Shown in pieces: positions 1-9,005 of a stretch of DNA of 42,458 nucleotides. Where the stretch lies: NCBI GenBank assembly GCA_004558825.1, contig SFDB01000015.1, positions 1-42,458 on the forward strand, in the 5' to 3' direction. The notes below the pieces were generated by a model that saw only the letters and a list, made by a program, of their open reading frames with translations, did no database searches and was not told the DNA's origin. Made by a program: the position numbers and the translations under genes. The first letter of the stretch is position 1. Each line of letters opens with the position of its first letter. The DNA is from Clostridiales bacterium. GTDB taxonomy: Bacteria > Bacillota > Clostridia > Christensenellales > CAG-138.

Positions 1-82
1 CCGTTCTGACGCACATGTCGTCAGAGCCGGATTGAACATAAGGGGCGCAGCCCCTTATCAACCCCGGCGCTTATCGACAAGC
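1..82 (+). repeat. Right-hand part of a multi-hairpin interspersed element, cut by the window edge
   Basis: Bases 1-63 match 36435-36498 almost base for base. The hairpin formed by CTGACG and CGTCAG around an ACATGT centre is shared, and so is the AAGGGGC/GCCCCTT hairpin. The right end reads TTATCGACAAGCT, a variant of the TCGACAGACT end at 37514-37523. The left half lies outside the window. No coding capacity is seen. A transposon-derived or RNA-encoding repeat is inferred from copy number and structure only. Confidence 0.8.
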
Positions 83-84
83 TG

Positions 85-120
85 AATCCCCCGCTCTGCC
101 AGAACGCAGGACGGGGGATT
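85..120 (+). terminator. Hairpin directly after the element's right end
   Basis: Arms AATCCCCCG (85-93) and CGGGGGATT (112-120) pair perfectly, with an inner CTGC/GCAG stem. The stem is followed by only a short T run (TTTG), so termination is possible but weak. Other copies of the element with an intact right end are also followed within a few bases by an unrelated hairpin. Confidence 0.45.
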
Positions 121-281
121 TGCATATCGCCGGCCGCCGTAAAAAAAACACGGGGGAGCGGCAGATTGCAAAATGCGTTTAGATCAGCTGTGTGTAATTA
201 ATATACATATTTTCTAATAAAAATAAGTTAAAATATAAAAATATATCAATGTAATATTTCGGCACTTTTGGGAATATAATA
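121..281. other. AT-rich non-coding stretch before the Cys-rich protein gene
   Basis: Bases from about 195 to 281 are very AT-rich compared with the rest of the window and contain several TATAAT-like words, the best being TATAAT at 275-280. No well-spaced -35 box could be matched to it. The promoter of the gene at 366 probably lies here, but its exact position is not resolved. Confidence 0.4.
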
Positions 282-334
282 TCGGACGCAATTATGTCCG
301 AAGACATGGCAGGAGCTTTCCTGAATCATGCCAT
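282..334 (+). promoter_or_regulatory. Structured 5' leader with two hairpins
   Basis: TCGGAC (282-287) pairs with GTCCGA (296-301). CATGGC (304-309) pairs with GCCATG (329-334), and an inner CAGGA/TCCTG stem lies between them. Both hairpins sit between the AT-rich stretch and the AAGGAG ribosome binding site at 351-356, so they would form the 5' leader of the transcript. No known riboswitch class was recognised. Confidence 0.4.
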
Positions 335-365
335 GAAAATACAATGCGCTAAGGAGAAAATGCAG

Positions 366-815
366 ATGAAAACAAAATTCATCGAGAGAACGGTAAGCGT
401 AATTATGCTTATGATGCTTTTGAGTTCGCTTGGCATACTGGGAGCTGCCGCAGCGGAAGACAGGACAGAAGAGACGAAGGGCTGCGAACATATGCAGCTG
501 AGGCTTATCAGGACGAGGTATGATTATGAGATTTACTCGCCATGGCGCCATAGGAAGCAGGTTGTTAAGGAATATCAATGCAACGCTTGCGGAGCACATC
601 TTGAGGTATTGGGCGAAGGCGGGACGGAATCGCATAGCCTGAGCAATTCCGGTGATTGCGACGGCATAACAACGACAGAGACGACGTCTTGTCCGTTATG
701 CGGTTACTTATATGTTAATTCATACGCATGTAAGGGACGGCAATGCATTTATTGCGTTCCGGCGCAGAGCATAGACGGAGAAAAGAAAGACCATTGCTGC
801 GGAAACCACGAATAA
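366..815 (+). CDS. Small secreted cysteine-rich protein with CxxC pairs
   Basis: The protein has 149 residues. The ATG at 366 is chosen because AAGGAG (351-356) lies nine bases upstream; the ATG at 360 is too close to it. Residues 1 to about 30 form a signal peptide: a basic start (MKTKFIER), a Met/Leu-rich core and an Ala-rich end before AED. The mature part has 11 cysteines, including QCNACG, SCPLCG, CKGRQCIYC and a terminal CC near HCCGNHE, spaced like metal-binding knuckles or disulfides. No family was recognised and no function is proposed. It is monocistronic: an upstream AT-rich region and structured leader, then a terminator at 881-916. An element copy lies just upstream, which suggests an accessory gene. 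Confidence 0.7.
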   Translation: MKTKFIERTVSVIMLMMLLSSLGILGAAAAEDRTEETKGCEHMQLRLIRTRYDYEIYSPWRHRKQVVKEYQCNACGAHLEVLGEGGTESHSLSNSGDCDGITTTETTSCPLCGYLYVNSYACKGRQCIYCVPAQSIDGEKKDHCCGNHE

Positions 816-1139
816 GCCAAAGAGAGTCGGCTTGTGACAAAAAGTCTCTGCCGCAAATGAAGCGGGTTACCGTAAAAAATTGGGAAGGCATGGCGTAAGC
901 CGCGCTTTCCCATTTTTATGTATAATTTTCCCGACGACGCACGGCTCGCAAGAAAATTATGACTGATGCGGAAACGGATGGCAGGACGCGTAATTTGGCA
1001 TGAAAGCACGAAATTACGTGAATTACAGATATATCGTATATATGCGCCCAGATACTTTTTTCAACTCTTTCAACGGATTATACTTGAAGTAGGTTATTAT
1101 GTAATAATAAACTCTAACAAAGCAACGGAGGTAAGTACA
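816..1139. other. 324-base intergenic region upstream of iorA
   Basis: This gap holds the terminator at 881-916 and an exact 9-base inverted repeat, ATAATTTTC (922-930) and GAAAATTAT (952-960). Nearer iorA there is a TATACT word (1079-1084) without a convincing -35 box, and the ribosome binding site of iorA (GGAGG, 1127-1131). The inverted repeat could be an operator or a leader hairpin. A reading frame runs open from 966 into iorA, but its upstream part has no ribosome binding site and does not look like the family. Confidence 0.5.
881..916 (+). terminator. Probable intrinsic terminator of the Cys-rich protein gene
   Basis: TGGGAA at 881-886 pairs with TTCCCA at 907-912 around a GC-containing inner region, followed by TTTT. 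The A run before the stem could also pair with the T run. Confidence 0.55.
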
Positions 1140-2870
1140 TTGAAACAGCTAATGCTTGGCAACGAGGCGATCGCCAGAGGTGCATACGAGGCAGGCGTTC
1201 GAGTATCGAGCGCTTATCCCGGAACGCCCAGTACGGAGATCAACGAAAATGTAGCTAATTACCCGGAAATCTACTGCGAGTGGGCGCCGAACGAGAAGGT
1301 GGCCGTAGAGGTAGCTCTTGGCGCGGCCGTCGCCGGTGCGCGCAGCATGGCGTGCATGAAGCATGTCGGCTTGAACGTTGCGGCAGACCCGTTCTATACG
1401 GCAACGTATACGGGCGTTAACGGCGGCATGGTCGTTATCGTTGCGGATGACCCGGGTATGCATTCATCGCAAAACGAACAGGACACGAGAATGCATGCAA
1501 AGGCTTCGCACGCGCCCTGCCTTGATCCGTCGGACAGCCAGGAGTGCAAAGATTTCATGAAGCTTGCGTTAGATATAAGCGAGGAATATGACACCCCCGT
1601 TATTCTGAGAGTTACGACGCGTATCGCTCATGCGCGTACGGTGGTCGAGCTCGGCGAAAGACAGGAGCGCGAGCTTCGTCCTTATACAAGGAACATAAAG
1701 AAATACGTATCAATGCCCGGCAACATGATAGGCAGGCATCTTTATGTCGAAGATCGTGAAAAGCGCCTTGCCGAGGCCGCCAACACGATGAGCATAAACA
1801 GAATCGAGTGGGGCGACAGGAAGGTCGGCGTCATCACATCGGGCGCGGCATATAACTATGTTAAAGAGGCGATGCCGAACGTCTCCGTTTTGAAGCTCGG
1901 CATGGCGTATCCGCTGCCGCGCAAGCTTATAGAGGAGTTTGCAAACGGCGTTGAGGAGCTCTACATAATCGAGGACATGGAGCCTTTCTATGAGGAGACG
2001 ATAAAGTCATGGGGCATCAAGTGTTCGGGTAAGGACAAGACGGGTGTGCAGGGTGAGCTTTTTGCAAGAAAGATAGCCGCCAAGTTCGCGGGCGAGGAAG
2101 AAGCGGGCCCGATGAACACACAGGGTATCCCCGTACGTCCTCCGGTGCTTTGCCCGGGCTGCCCGCACAGGGGACTTTACTACATACTCGGCAAGCTCAA
2201 GCTTACGGTCTGCTCCGATATCGGCTGCTACACGCTCGGCGCACTTGCGCCGCTCAACGGCGTAGACACATGCGTATGCATGGGCGCGTCTATAGGCATG
2301 GCGCACGGTATGGAGAAGGCGCGCGGTAAGGAGCAGGCGAAGAAGACGGTCGCGGTGCTCGGCGACAGTACGTTCTGCCACAGCGGCATCACGGGCCTTT
2401 TGAACATGATGTACAACAGCTCCGTTGGAACCGTAATTATCGCCGACAATTCGATAACGGGCATGACGGGACATCAGCAGAACCCCTCTACCGGTTTTGA
2501 CATTCACGGCAACGTCGCCCCGCAGCTTAATCTTGAGAAGCTTTGCGAGTCGATGGGCATAAAGCATGTCGTGGTTGTTGATCCGTACGATCTTAAAAAG
2601 TTCGAGGCGGTACTCAGGGAGGAAACGGCACGCGACGAGCTCAGCGTCATAATCAGCCGCCGTCCGTGTGCGTTGATAGTTAAGCAGCCCGGCATACCGT
2701 TCGACAGCGACCCTGCAAAGTGCAAGAACTGCGGCATGTGCATGAAGATTGGCTGTCCCGCAATCAGAAAGACTGAGACGGGCGTTAAGGTGGACCCGAC
2801 GCAGTGCGTAGGCTGCGGACTCTGCGCGACGGTCTGCCCGTTCGGAGCATTGAACGCGAAGGGAGAGTAA
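1140..2870 (+). CDS. iorA: Indolepyruvate:ferredoxin oxidoreductase, alpha subunit
   Basis: IorA oxidatively decarboxylates aryl pyruvates (indolepyruvate, phenylpyruvate) to acyl-CoA and reduces ferredoxin, using thiamine diphosphate, in anaerobic amino-acid degradation. The 576-residue protein has an N-terminal pyrimidine-binding domain (SSAYPGTPSTE, then EWAPNEKVAVE), and a central thiamine-diphosphate domain containing CPGCPHRGLYY and GDSTFCHSGI. A C-terminal two-cluster ferredoxin domain carries CKNCGMCMKIGCP and CVGCGLCATVCP. The start is TTG at 1140, nine bases after GGAGG; the longer upstream frame is not supported. Length and domain order match the family. It is followed four bases later by iorB, its obligate partner. 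Confidence 0.93.
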   Translation: MKQLMLGNEAIARGAYEAGVRVSSAYPGTPSTEINENVANYPEIYCEWAPNEKVAVEVALGAAVAGARSMACMKHVGLNVAADPFYTATYTGVNGGMVVIVADDPGMHSSQNEQDTRMHAKASHAPCLDPSDSQECKDFMKLALDISEEYDTPVILRVTTRIAHARTVVELGERQERELRPYTRNIKKYVSMPGNMIGRHLYVEDREKRLAEAANTMSINRIEWGDRKVGVITSGAAYNYVKEAMPNVSVLKLGMAYPLPRKLIEEFANGVEELYIIEDMEPFYEETIKSWGIKCSGKDKTGVQGELFARKIAAKFAGEEEAGPMNTQGIPVRPPVLCPGCPHRGLYYILGKLKLTVCSDIGCYTLGALAPLNGVDTCVCMGASIGMAHGMEKARGKEQAKKTVAVLGDSTFCHSGITGLLNMMYNSSVGTVIIADNSITGMTGHQQNPSTGFDIHGNVAPQLNLEKLCESMGIKHVVVVDPYDLKKFEAVLREETARDELSVIISRRPCALIVKQPGIPFDSDPAKCKNCGMCMKIGCPAIRKTETGVKVDPTQCVGCGLCATVCPFGALNAKGE

Positions 2871-2874
2871 GCGT

Positions 2875-3447
2875 ATGACAAACAATATCGTAATAGTCGG
2901 CGTAGGCGGTCAGGGAACGCTGCTTGCGAGCAAAATACTCGGATACATCGCTCTTGAGAACGGATACGACGTGCGTGTGAGCGAGGTTCACGGAATGAGC
3001 CAGCGCGGCGGAAGCGTTGTTACATACGTCCGCATAAGCGATAAGGAGAAGCTCTACTCGGCGATAGTCGAGCAGGAGCAGGCAGACGTGGTGCTTGCTT
3101 TTGAATCGCTCGAGGCGCTGCGTGCGCTGCCGTATCTCAAAAAAGGCGGCACAATGATAGTCAACACGCAGGAGCTTTTGCCTATGCCCGTAATAATCGG
3201 CGCGGCGGAGTATCCCGCAGATTGCCTTGAACGCGTACGCGAAAAGTGCAGCGTTATAGAGCTTGACGCCACAGAGATAGCGCACCGGTGCGGCACATAT
3301 AAGGCCGCGAACGTGGTGCTCATCGGCGTCCTTGCGAAGAAGCTTCCGTTCAGCTATGATCAGTGGATGAAGGCCATCGAAGCGAACGTAAAGCCCAAGT
3401 TTATTGATATAAACAAAGAGGCTTTCAAGCGCGGCTACGAGCTTTAA
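2875..3447 (+). CDS. iorB: Indolepyruvate:ferredoxin oxidoreductase, beta subunit
   Basis: IorB is the gamma-domain partner of IorA, and together they form the cytoplasmic oxidoreductase. The 190-residue protein starts with a glycine-rich loop, VGVGGQGTLLASKILG, and continues with EVHGMSQRGGSV, both typical of the POR/KOR gamma family. The ATG at 2875 is preceded by GGGAGAG at the end of iorA, and the four-base gap points to translational coupling. There are no cysteine clusters, as expected, because the iron-sulfur domain is on IorA. Length is normal. Confidence 0.93.
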   Translation: MTNNIVIVGVGGQGTLLASKILGYIALENGYDVRVSEVHGMSQRGGSVVTYVRISDKEKLYSAIVEQEQADVVLAFESLEALRALPYLKKGGTMIVNTQELLPMPVIIGAAEYPADCLERVREKCSVIELDATEIAHRCGTYKAANVVLIGVLAKKLPFSYDQWMKAIEANVKPKFIDINKEAFKRGYEL

Positions 3448-3473
3448 TATTACAACTTAACACGAAAATATGA

Positions 3474-3479
3474 TAAAAT
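3474..3479 (+). promoter_or_regulatory. Candidate -10 box upstream of the MalY/PatB gene
   Basis: TGATAAAAT at 3471-3479 resembles the TGATATAAT extended -10 seen at 10003, 35092 and 41297. No good -35 box is visible. The leader from 3484 to 3530 can form two small imperfect hairpins. Confidence 0.35.
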
Positions 3480-3557
3480 GCTGTGCGGGAGCGGTTATGC
3501 CCTCGCATGGCGTTTATCTATGACAGGTAGACGACAAATTCAAACGGCGGTGAGTTT

Positions 3558-4748
3558 ATGAGATACAATTTCGATTCCGTTACGGACAGGCGTGAAACAG
3601 GCGCGATAAAGTGGGATTCTGCGCCCGAGGCCATAAAAAATGCGGGTACGGTACCGCTTACGATTGCCGATATGGAGTTCAAGACGGCGCCAGAGATAAT
3701 AAGCGCCCTCAGGGAGGCGACGGCGCACGGCATATTCGGTTACACATATGCAGATAAGGAGTATTTTGGTGCGCTCAAGGGATTCATGAAGCGCCGCCAT
3801 GGCCTTGACGTGGAGCGCGAATGGCTTTTGTGTACATCGGGGGTAGTACCCGCGCTAGGCATCGCCGTGCGCGCACTAACGGAGCCGGGGGAAGGCGTCG
3901 TTATACAGACGCCCGTATATCCGCCGTTTTATGGGGCGATAGCCGACAATTCGCGTGTCATAGTCGAAAACCCGCTTAAATGCGATAATTGCGCGTATTC
4001 GATGGATTTTGACGACCTTGAGACGAAATGTGCGCGCGATGATGTGAGGCTCATGATTCTTTGCAACCCGCACAACCCGATAGGGCGGGTTTGGACACGG
4101 GAAGAGCTGCAGAGGGTGCATGAAATTACGAGCAGGCACGGCGTGACCGTCATAAGCGACGAGATACATGGCGAGCTTATACTGCCCGGGAACAAGCATA
4201 CGAGCTTTGCGCTGATAGACGGCGCGGCCGATAACTGCGTAATATGCACCGCGATGAGCAAAACGTTCAACCTTGCGGGCATGATGTGCTCAAACATATT
4301 TGTAAAGGACAAGCATAAGCGCGACATCATAAAGGAACGGCTGCAGCGCGAGGCGGGCATGTGCATAGGCGCATTTTCGCGCTACGCAGCGATTGCGGCT
4401 TTTACGGAGTGCGACGATTGGCTCGACGAGCTCATGGAATATGTCGCGGGCAATTTTGAAATGCTTTACAGCTTTATAGACGAGCGCTTGCCGATGCTCA
4501 AGTATACCCGCGCCGAGGGAACATATCTTGCGTGGGTCGATATGCGCGGCCTTAATATGAGTGAGGATGAGCTCAATGAACTTCTTGTTAATGAAGCGGG
4601 CATATTGCTTGAGCGCGGGAGCCATTTTGGAAAAAGCGGTGAGTGCTTTATGCGCATAAATACGGCACTGCCGCGCCGAGAGCTCAAACATGCGCTCGAA
4701 AGGCTTGAAGCAGCCGTTTACCGCCGCATAAAGAAAGAGGAAAAATGA
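3558..4748 (+). CDS. MalY/PatB-family PLP-dependent C-S lyase (cystathionine beta-lyase type)
   Basis: This is a fold-type I pyridoxal-phosphate enzyme. Family members cleave cystathionine or cysteine conjugates to pyruvate, ammonia and a thiol, and some act as aminotransferases. The 396-residue length fits. The start (YNFDSVTDRRETGAIKWD) and PLTIADMEF are hallmarks of the MalY/PatB branch. Cofactor residues visible are Asp201 in SDEIHGEL, which contacts the pyridine nitrogen, and Lys235 in MSKTFNLAG, the Schiff-base lysine. NPHNPIGRVW is the conserved substrate-loop region. GGCGGTGAG precedes ATG 3558. It overlaps pcrA by four bases (ATGA), so the two are probably co-transcribed although functionally unrelated. 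The exact substrate cannot be read from sequence. Confidence 0.88.
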   Translation: MRYNFDSVTDRRETGAIKWDSAPEAIKNAGTVPLTIADMEFKTAPEIISALREATAHGIFGYTYADKEYFGALKGFMKRRHGLDVEREWLLCTSGVVPALGIAVRALTEPGEGVVIQTPVYPPFYGAIADNSRVIVENPLKCDNCAYSMDFDDLETKCARDDVRLMILCNPHNPIGRVWTREELQRVHEITSRHGVTVISDEIHGELILPGNKHTSFALIDGAADNCVICTAMSKTFNLAGMMCSNIFVKDKHKRDIIKERLQREAGMCIGAFSRYAAIAAFTECDDWLDELMEYVAGNFEMLYSFIDERLPMLKYTRAEGTYLAWVDMRGLNMSEDELNELLVNEAGILLERGSHFGKSGECFMRINTALPRRELKHALERLEAAVYRRIKKEEK

Positions 4749-7003
4749 TAGACCTGTCTTTATTGAATGCAGAACAGCGCCTTGCGGCGGAAACGCTCGA
4801 AGGCCCGCTTCTCGTGCTTGCAGGCGCAGGGTCGGGCAAAACGCGCGTACTGACATATCGCATAGCGAACCTTATTGAGCACGGCGTAGGGCCATACAAC
4901 ATACTTGCTCTCACGTTTACCAACAAGGCGGCGAGAGAGATGCGCGAGCGCACTGAGAGCCTTATAGGCGCCGAGACGAACGACATGTGGGTCATGACGT
5001 TCCATTCGGCCTGCACTCGTATACTTCGCATGGACATAGACAAGCTTGAAAACGGCTATGGCAGAAGCTTCACGATATACGACGACGGGGATCAGATGAA
5101 CGTCATCGACGGCATATTGAAAAAGCTCGGCATAAACACTAAGGACACCCCGAAGCGCCAATATAAGGACGCAATAAGCGACGCGAAAAACAAGGGCGTC
5201 GATCCTGAGGAGTTCTTCGGAACGGACGGCATTGGCGACGCGATGAAGCTCAAAGTGTTTAAGCTTTATAAGCAGCAGCTCCTCGAAGCCAATGCGCTCG
5301 ATTTTGACGACCTTATCGGTATGACGCTGGAGCTTTTCAGAAACCGCGGCGATGTGCTCGAAAAATATCAAAACAAGTTTCGCTATATTCTCGTAGACGA
5401 ATACCAGGATACGAACATGCCTCAATACACTCTCGTCAAAATGCTCAGCGGAGCTCGCGCAAACATATGCGTGGTAGGTGACGATGACCAGAGCATATAC
5501 GGCTGGCGCGGGGCAGATATCAGGAATATTCTCGAGTTTGAGCAGGACTTTCCCGGCGCGCGCGTGATACGGCTCGAGCAGAATTATCGTTCAACAGGCG
5601 TCATACTTGATGCGGCGAACGAGGTTATAGCGAATAACGTCGGCAGAAAGAGCAAAAAGCTTTGGACGAAAAAGCCGGGGGGCGAGAACATAGTCATGCA
5701 CTGCGCCGACAATGAGCGCGAGGAGGCCATATTTATAGCGCGGCGAATATCCGAGGGCGTGCGTAATGGGGCAAAATACAGCGATTACGCGGTTCTTTAC
5801 AGGATGAACGCACAAAGCCGCATGATTGAGACGATACTCATGTCATACGGCATATCTTATTGTGTATATGGAGGGCAGCGCTTTTACGAGCGCAAGGAGA
5901 TAAAGGACATAACATCGTATCTTCGCCTTATTGCCAACCCGTCGGACGATGTGGCGTTCAGGCGCATTGTGAACGTGCCCGGCAGAGGAATCGGGGCCGT
6001 TACGCTGAGCAAGCTGGCCGCGGTTGCGGAAGCGAAGCATAAGCCGCTGCTTGCCGCGCTGCTCGACGGGGATGTTGAGGAGAAAAAGGTTGCGGACAAG
6101 CTTGAACCGTTCGCTAAGCTTATAAGCGATTTTATGATACGCAGGACACAGATGAGCGTTTACGAGCTCACATCGCAGCTCATTTTTGATATAGATTATA
6201 AGGGCTACATTCGCAGCGAGTCACAAAACGAAAGCGAAGCTGAGATGCGCTTTGGAAACGTTATGGAGCTTTTGGGCAACATAAAAGAGGTCGAACAAAG
6301 CGTCGGTGAGGGAGAGGACGCGCTTGCGTCGTTTCTTGAGAACATAGCGCTCATGGCGGATATAGACGCCATGGACGATGAAAACGGCACTGTTTCGCTT
6401 ATGACGCTGCATAGCGCGAAGGGCCTTGAATTCAATACGGTGTTCATTGCGGGGCTTGAGGACGGCATATTTCCGACGTCGCGGGCGACGTTCGGAGGTG
6501 ATGCACTCGAGGAGGAACGCAGGCTTATGTATGTCGGCATAACCCGCGCCCGTGAAAAGCTTTATCTTCTTAACACGCGTTCGAGAACAATGTTTGCGCA
6601 TACGTCTTACAACGTGCCGTCGCGTTTTCTTGACGAGATACCGCCGCGGCTTACAAAGCGCGTCGATTCAGATAACAACGAAGTAAAGGCGGAGCGAAGG
6701 ACGTTCGATACGGCGGCCGCGCGGCCGCGCTTTGAAAACAGAACGCCCTTCAATCGCGGCGGATTCGGCAGCATCCGCAAGCCGCAGAGCGTGCAGAAGA
6801 ATGTCGTGCAAGAGGAGACGGTGAAGCCCGTGACGAAGAGCTTTTCCAATGGCGACCGAATACGCCATGCGAAGTTCGGCGAAGGAACGGTTATTGAGGT
6901 GACGGGCAGCGGCAACGCGATGATAGTAACGCTCGACTTTGACACTGTTGGAACGAAAAAATTTGCGGCTGCCTACGCGCCCGTGGAAAAGATAAACAAA
7001 TAA
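4745..7003 (+). CDS. pcrA: ATP-dependent DNA helicase PcrA (UvrD/Rep family)
   Basis: PcrA is a superfamily 1A 3'-5' helicase for nucleotide excision repair, rolling-circle replication and clearing of transcription or recombination intermediates. The 752 residues carry the whole motif set: Walker A GAGSGKT at 27-33, ALTFTNKAAREM (Ia), VDEYQDTN with DEYQ at 218-221 (II), GDDDQSIYGWRG (III), LEQNYRST (IV), TLHSAKGLEF (V) and EERRLMYVGITRA (VI). The last 60 residues hold the PcrA-type tail (IRHAKFGEG... VTLDF), used for RNA polymerase contact in Gram-positives. It is start-stop coupled to the preceding lyase gene and 17 bases upstream of ligA, a common pcrA-ligA pairing in Firmicutes. Confidence 0.96.
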   Translation: MIDLSLLNAEQRLAAETLEGPLLVLAGAGSGKTRVLTYRIANLIEHGVGPYNILALTFTNKAAREMRERTESLIGAETNDMWVMTFHSACTRILRMDIDKLENGYGRSFTIYDDGDQMNVIDGILKKLGINTKDTPKRQYKDAISDAKNKGVDPEEFFGTDGIGDAMKLKVFKLYKQQLLEANALDFDDLIGMTLELFRNRGDVLEKYQNKFRYILVDEYQDTNMPQYTLVKMLSGARANICVVGDDDQSIYGWRGADIRNILEFEQDFPGARVIRLEQNYRSTGVILDAANEVIANNVGRKSKKLWTKKPGGENIVMHCADNEREEAIFIARRISEGVRNGAKYSDYAVLYRMNAQSRMIETILMSYGISYCVYGGQRFYERKEIKDITSYLRLIANPSDDVAFRRIVNVPGRGIGAVTLSKLAAVAEAKHKPLLAALLDGDVEEKKVADKLEPFAKLISDFMIRRTQMSVYELTSQLIFDIDYKGYIRSESQNESEAEMRFGNVMELLGNIKEVEQSVGEGEDALASFLENIALMADIDAMDDENGTVSLMTLHSAKGLEFNTVFIAGLEDGIFPTSRATFGGDALEEERRLMYVGITRAREKLYLLNTRSRTMFAHTSYNVPSRFLDEIPPRLTKRVDSDNNEVKAERRTFDTAAARPRFENRTPFNRGGFGSIRKPQSVQKNVVQEETVKPVTKSFSNGDRIRHAKFGEGTVIEVTGSGNAMIVTLDFDTVGTKKFAAAYAPVEKINK

Positions 7004-7020
7004 CGCAAACGGAGAAAAGT

Positions 7021-9003
7021 ATGGCATCGAAAATGCGTGAGCTTGTTGACAGGCTTAACGAATATGCGCGGGCGTATTACGTCATGGACGCGCCGCTTGT
7101 GAGCGACAAGGAGTATGACGAGCTTTTTGACGAGCTGCTTGCGCTTGAAAAAAAGACGGGCGAAGTGTTGGCGGATTCCCCGACGCTGAGGGTGGGCGGA
7201 GAGCCGGTCGCGCGTTTTGAGCAGCACACGCATATAAGAAGGCTCTGGAGCCTTGACAAGATTCGCACGCGCGGCGAGCTTGACGACTGGATACGCCGCA
7301 CGGAGAAGCTGAAGCGCGACTACTGCGCGAACACGGGCGAAGAGCTTGCAAAGAGCGAATATGTGCTTGAATACAAGTTCGACGGCCTTACAATAAACAT
7401 GACGTATGAAAACGGCGAGCTGACGTACGCAGCCACGCGAGGGAACGGAGTAACGGGCGAGGGTATACTTGCGCAGGCGAGAACGATTCGTTCGCTTCCG
7501 CTAAAGATACCGTACAAAGGCAAGATTGAAGTGCAGGGCGAGTGCTACATGCGTCTGAGCGTGCTTGAAAAGCTTAACGAGACCCTCGACGAGCCGCTTA
7601 GGAACGCGCGCAATGCCGCCGCAGGCGCACTCAGGAACATTGACCCCAAGGTGACGGCGCAGAGGAAGCTTTCGTGCTTTTGCTATAATGTCGGATACAT
7701 CGATGGACGCAATTTTTCAAAGCAGACGGAAGTGATAGAATTTCTGCGCGAGAACGGTTTTCCTGTAAGCCCGTTCGTACGCGTATTTGACGACGCCGAC
7801 GAGCTTATGGACGCAGTCGAGAGCATACCGCAAATACGCGGCAAGCTTGATTTCCTTATAGACGGAATGGTGATAAAGCTCAATGATATCAGGACGCATG
7901 AGGCGCTGGGGTATACGGAGAGATTTCCGCGATGGGCGATAGCATATAAGTTTGCGGCCGAGGAAACGACGACGACCGTTAACGACGTCACATGGGAGGT
8001 TGGCAGGACGGGTAAGCTTACGCCGCTTGCGCACCTTGAACCGGTGGAGCTTGCGGGCGCGAGGATATCGCGAGCGACGCTGAACAATTATGACGATATA
8101 CTGAGAAAGCGCGTAGGGATAGGTTCGCGCGTGTTTATACGGCGAAGCAACGATGTGATACCCGAAATACTTTCGAGCGTGGAGGGCGATGCGCCAGCGG
8201 CGCCGATAGAAAGGCCGAGCGTGTGTCCCGCGTGCGGAGCGCATGTTGAGCAGCGCGGAGCGCATATGTTCTGCACAAACTCTCTGACATGCCCTCCGCA
8301 AATAGTCGCAAGGCTTGCGCATTTCGCATCGCGCGACGCAATGGACATTGAAACGTTCTCGGACAAGACTGCGGAGCAGCTTGTAAGAAAGCTCAACATA
8401 TCGACGATTCCCGAGCTTTATACTCTTGACGAGGAAACCCTTGTGCAGCTTGATAAATTCGCCGAAAAAAAGGCGCGAAACCTGCTTGACGCAATCGAGA
8501 AAAGCAAGAACCGCCCCCTTTCGTCATTCCTGTTTGCCATAGGGATACCGAACGTCGGCATTAAAACGGCGAGGACGCTTGCAAAGCACTTTGGGACGCT
8601 CGAAAGCGTGCGGCGTGCCTCATACGAGGAATTAATAGCGATACGCGATATCGGGGACACGGTCGCGCAGGGAATAGTGAGCTTTTTTGCGGATGAATCG
8701 ATAATTAAAGCGATAGATACCCTGCTGAGCCTTGGGGTGCATCCGCATGATGAGAAGACAGCGCAGGCGGACAGCCCGATTACGGGAAAGACGTTCGTTG
8801 TGACGGGTACGCTTGAAAGGGCCGACAGAAAGACTGTCGAAGCGCTCATAGAGAGCCTTGGCGCGAAGGCATCGGGCAGCGTGAGTAAGAAGACGGATTA
8901 CGTTATCGCAGGAGAGAATGCGGGAAGCAAGCTCCAAAAGGCGAGAGAGCTTTCCGTCAAGGTCATAGATGAAAAAGAATTCTTTGAAATGATAGGTATG
9001 TAA
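7021..9003 (+). CDS. ligA: NAD+-dependent DNA ligase
   Basis: LigA seals nicks during replication and repair with NAD+ as AMP donor. The 660-residue protein shows, in order, domain Ia with the NMN-binding YYV...SDKEYDELF region, the adenylation domain with catalytic Lys119 in EYKFDGL, an OB fold, a four-Cys zinc site (CPACG ... CTNSLTCP), a helix-hairpin-helix region (FAIGIPNVGIKTA; IRDIGDTVA), and a C-terminal BRCT domain (TGKTFVVTGTL ... KKTDYVIAG). The length is normal. The ATG at 7021 follows GGAGAAAAG. It lies between pcrA and the HypE-like gene, whose start is two bases after the ligA stop. Confidence 0.96.
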   Translation: MASKMRELVDRLNEYARAYYVMDAPLVSDKEYDELFDELLALEKKTGEVLADSPTLRVGGEPVARFEQHTHIRRLWSLDKIRTRGELDDWIRRTEKLKRDYCANTGEELAKSEYVLEYKFDGLTINMTYENGELTYAATRGNGVTGEGILAQARTIRSLPLKIPYKGKIEVQGECYMRLSVLEKLNETLDEPLRNARNAAAGALRNIDPKVTAQRKLSCFCYNVGYIDGRNFSKQTEVIEFLRENGFPVSPFVRVFDDADELMDAVESIPQIRGKLDFLIDGMVIKLNDIRTHEALGYTERFPRWAIAYKFAAEETTTTVNDVTWEVGRTGKLTPLAHLEPVELAGARISRATLNNYDDILRKRVGIGSRVFIRRSNDVIPEILSSVEGDAPAAPIERPSVCPACGAHVEQRGAHMFCTNSLTCPPQIVARLAHFASRDAMDIETFSDKTAEQLVRKLNISTIPELYTLDEETLVQLDKFAEKKARNLLDAIEKSKNRPLSSFLFAIGIPNVGIKTARTLAKHFGTLESVRRASYEELIAIRDIGDTVAQGIVSFFADESIIKAIDTLLSLGVHPHDEKTAQADSPITGKTFVVTGTLERADRKTVEALIESLGAKASGSVSKKTDYVIAGENAGSKLQKARELSVKVIDEKEFFEMIGM

Positions 9004-9005
9004 AT

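Noticed and set aside
966..1139. N-terminal extension of iorA
   Set aside because: The added 58 residues are not in the family, have no ribosome binding site, and the strong site GGAGG precedes TTG 1140.
3480..3557. Riboswitch in the leader of the MalY/PatB gene
   Set aside because: Only two small imperfect hairpins can be drawn, and no known class consensus, such as the SAM or T-box cores, was seen.
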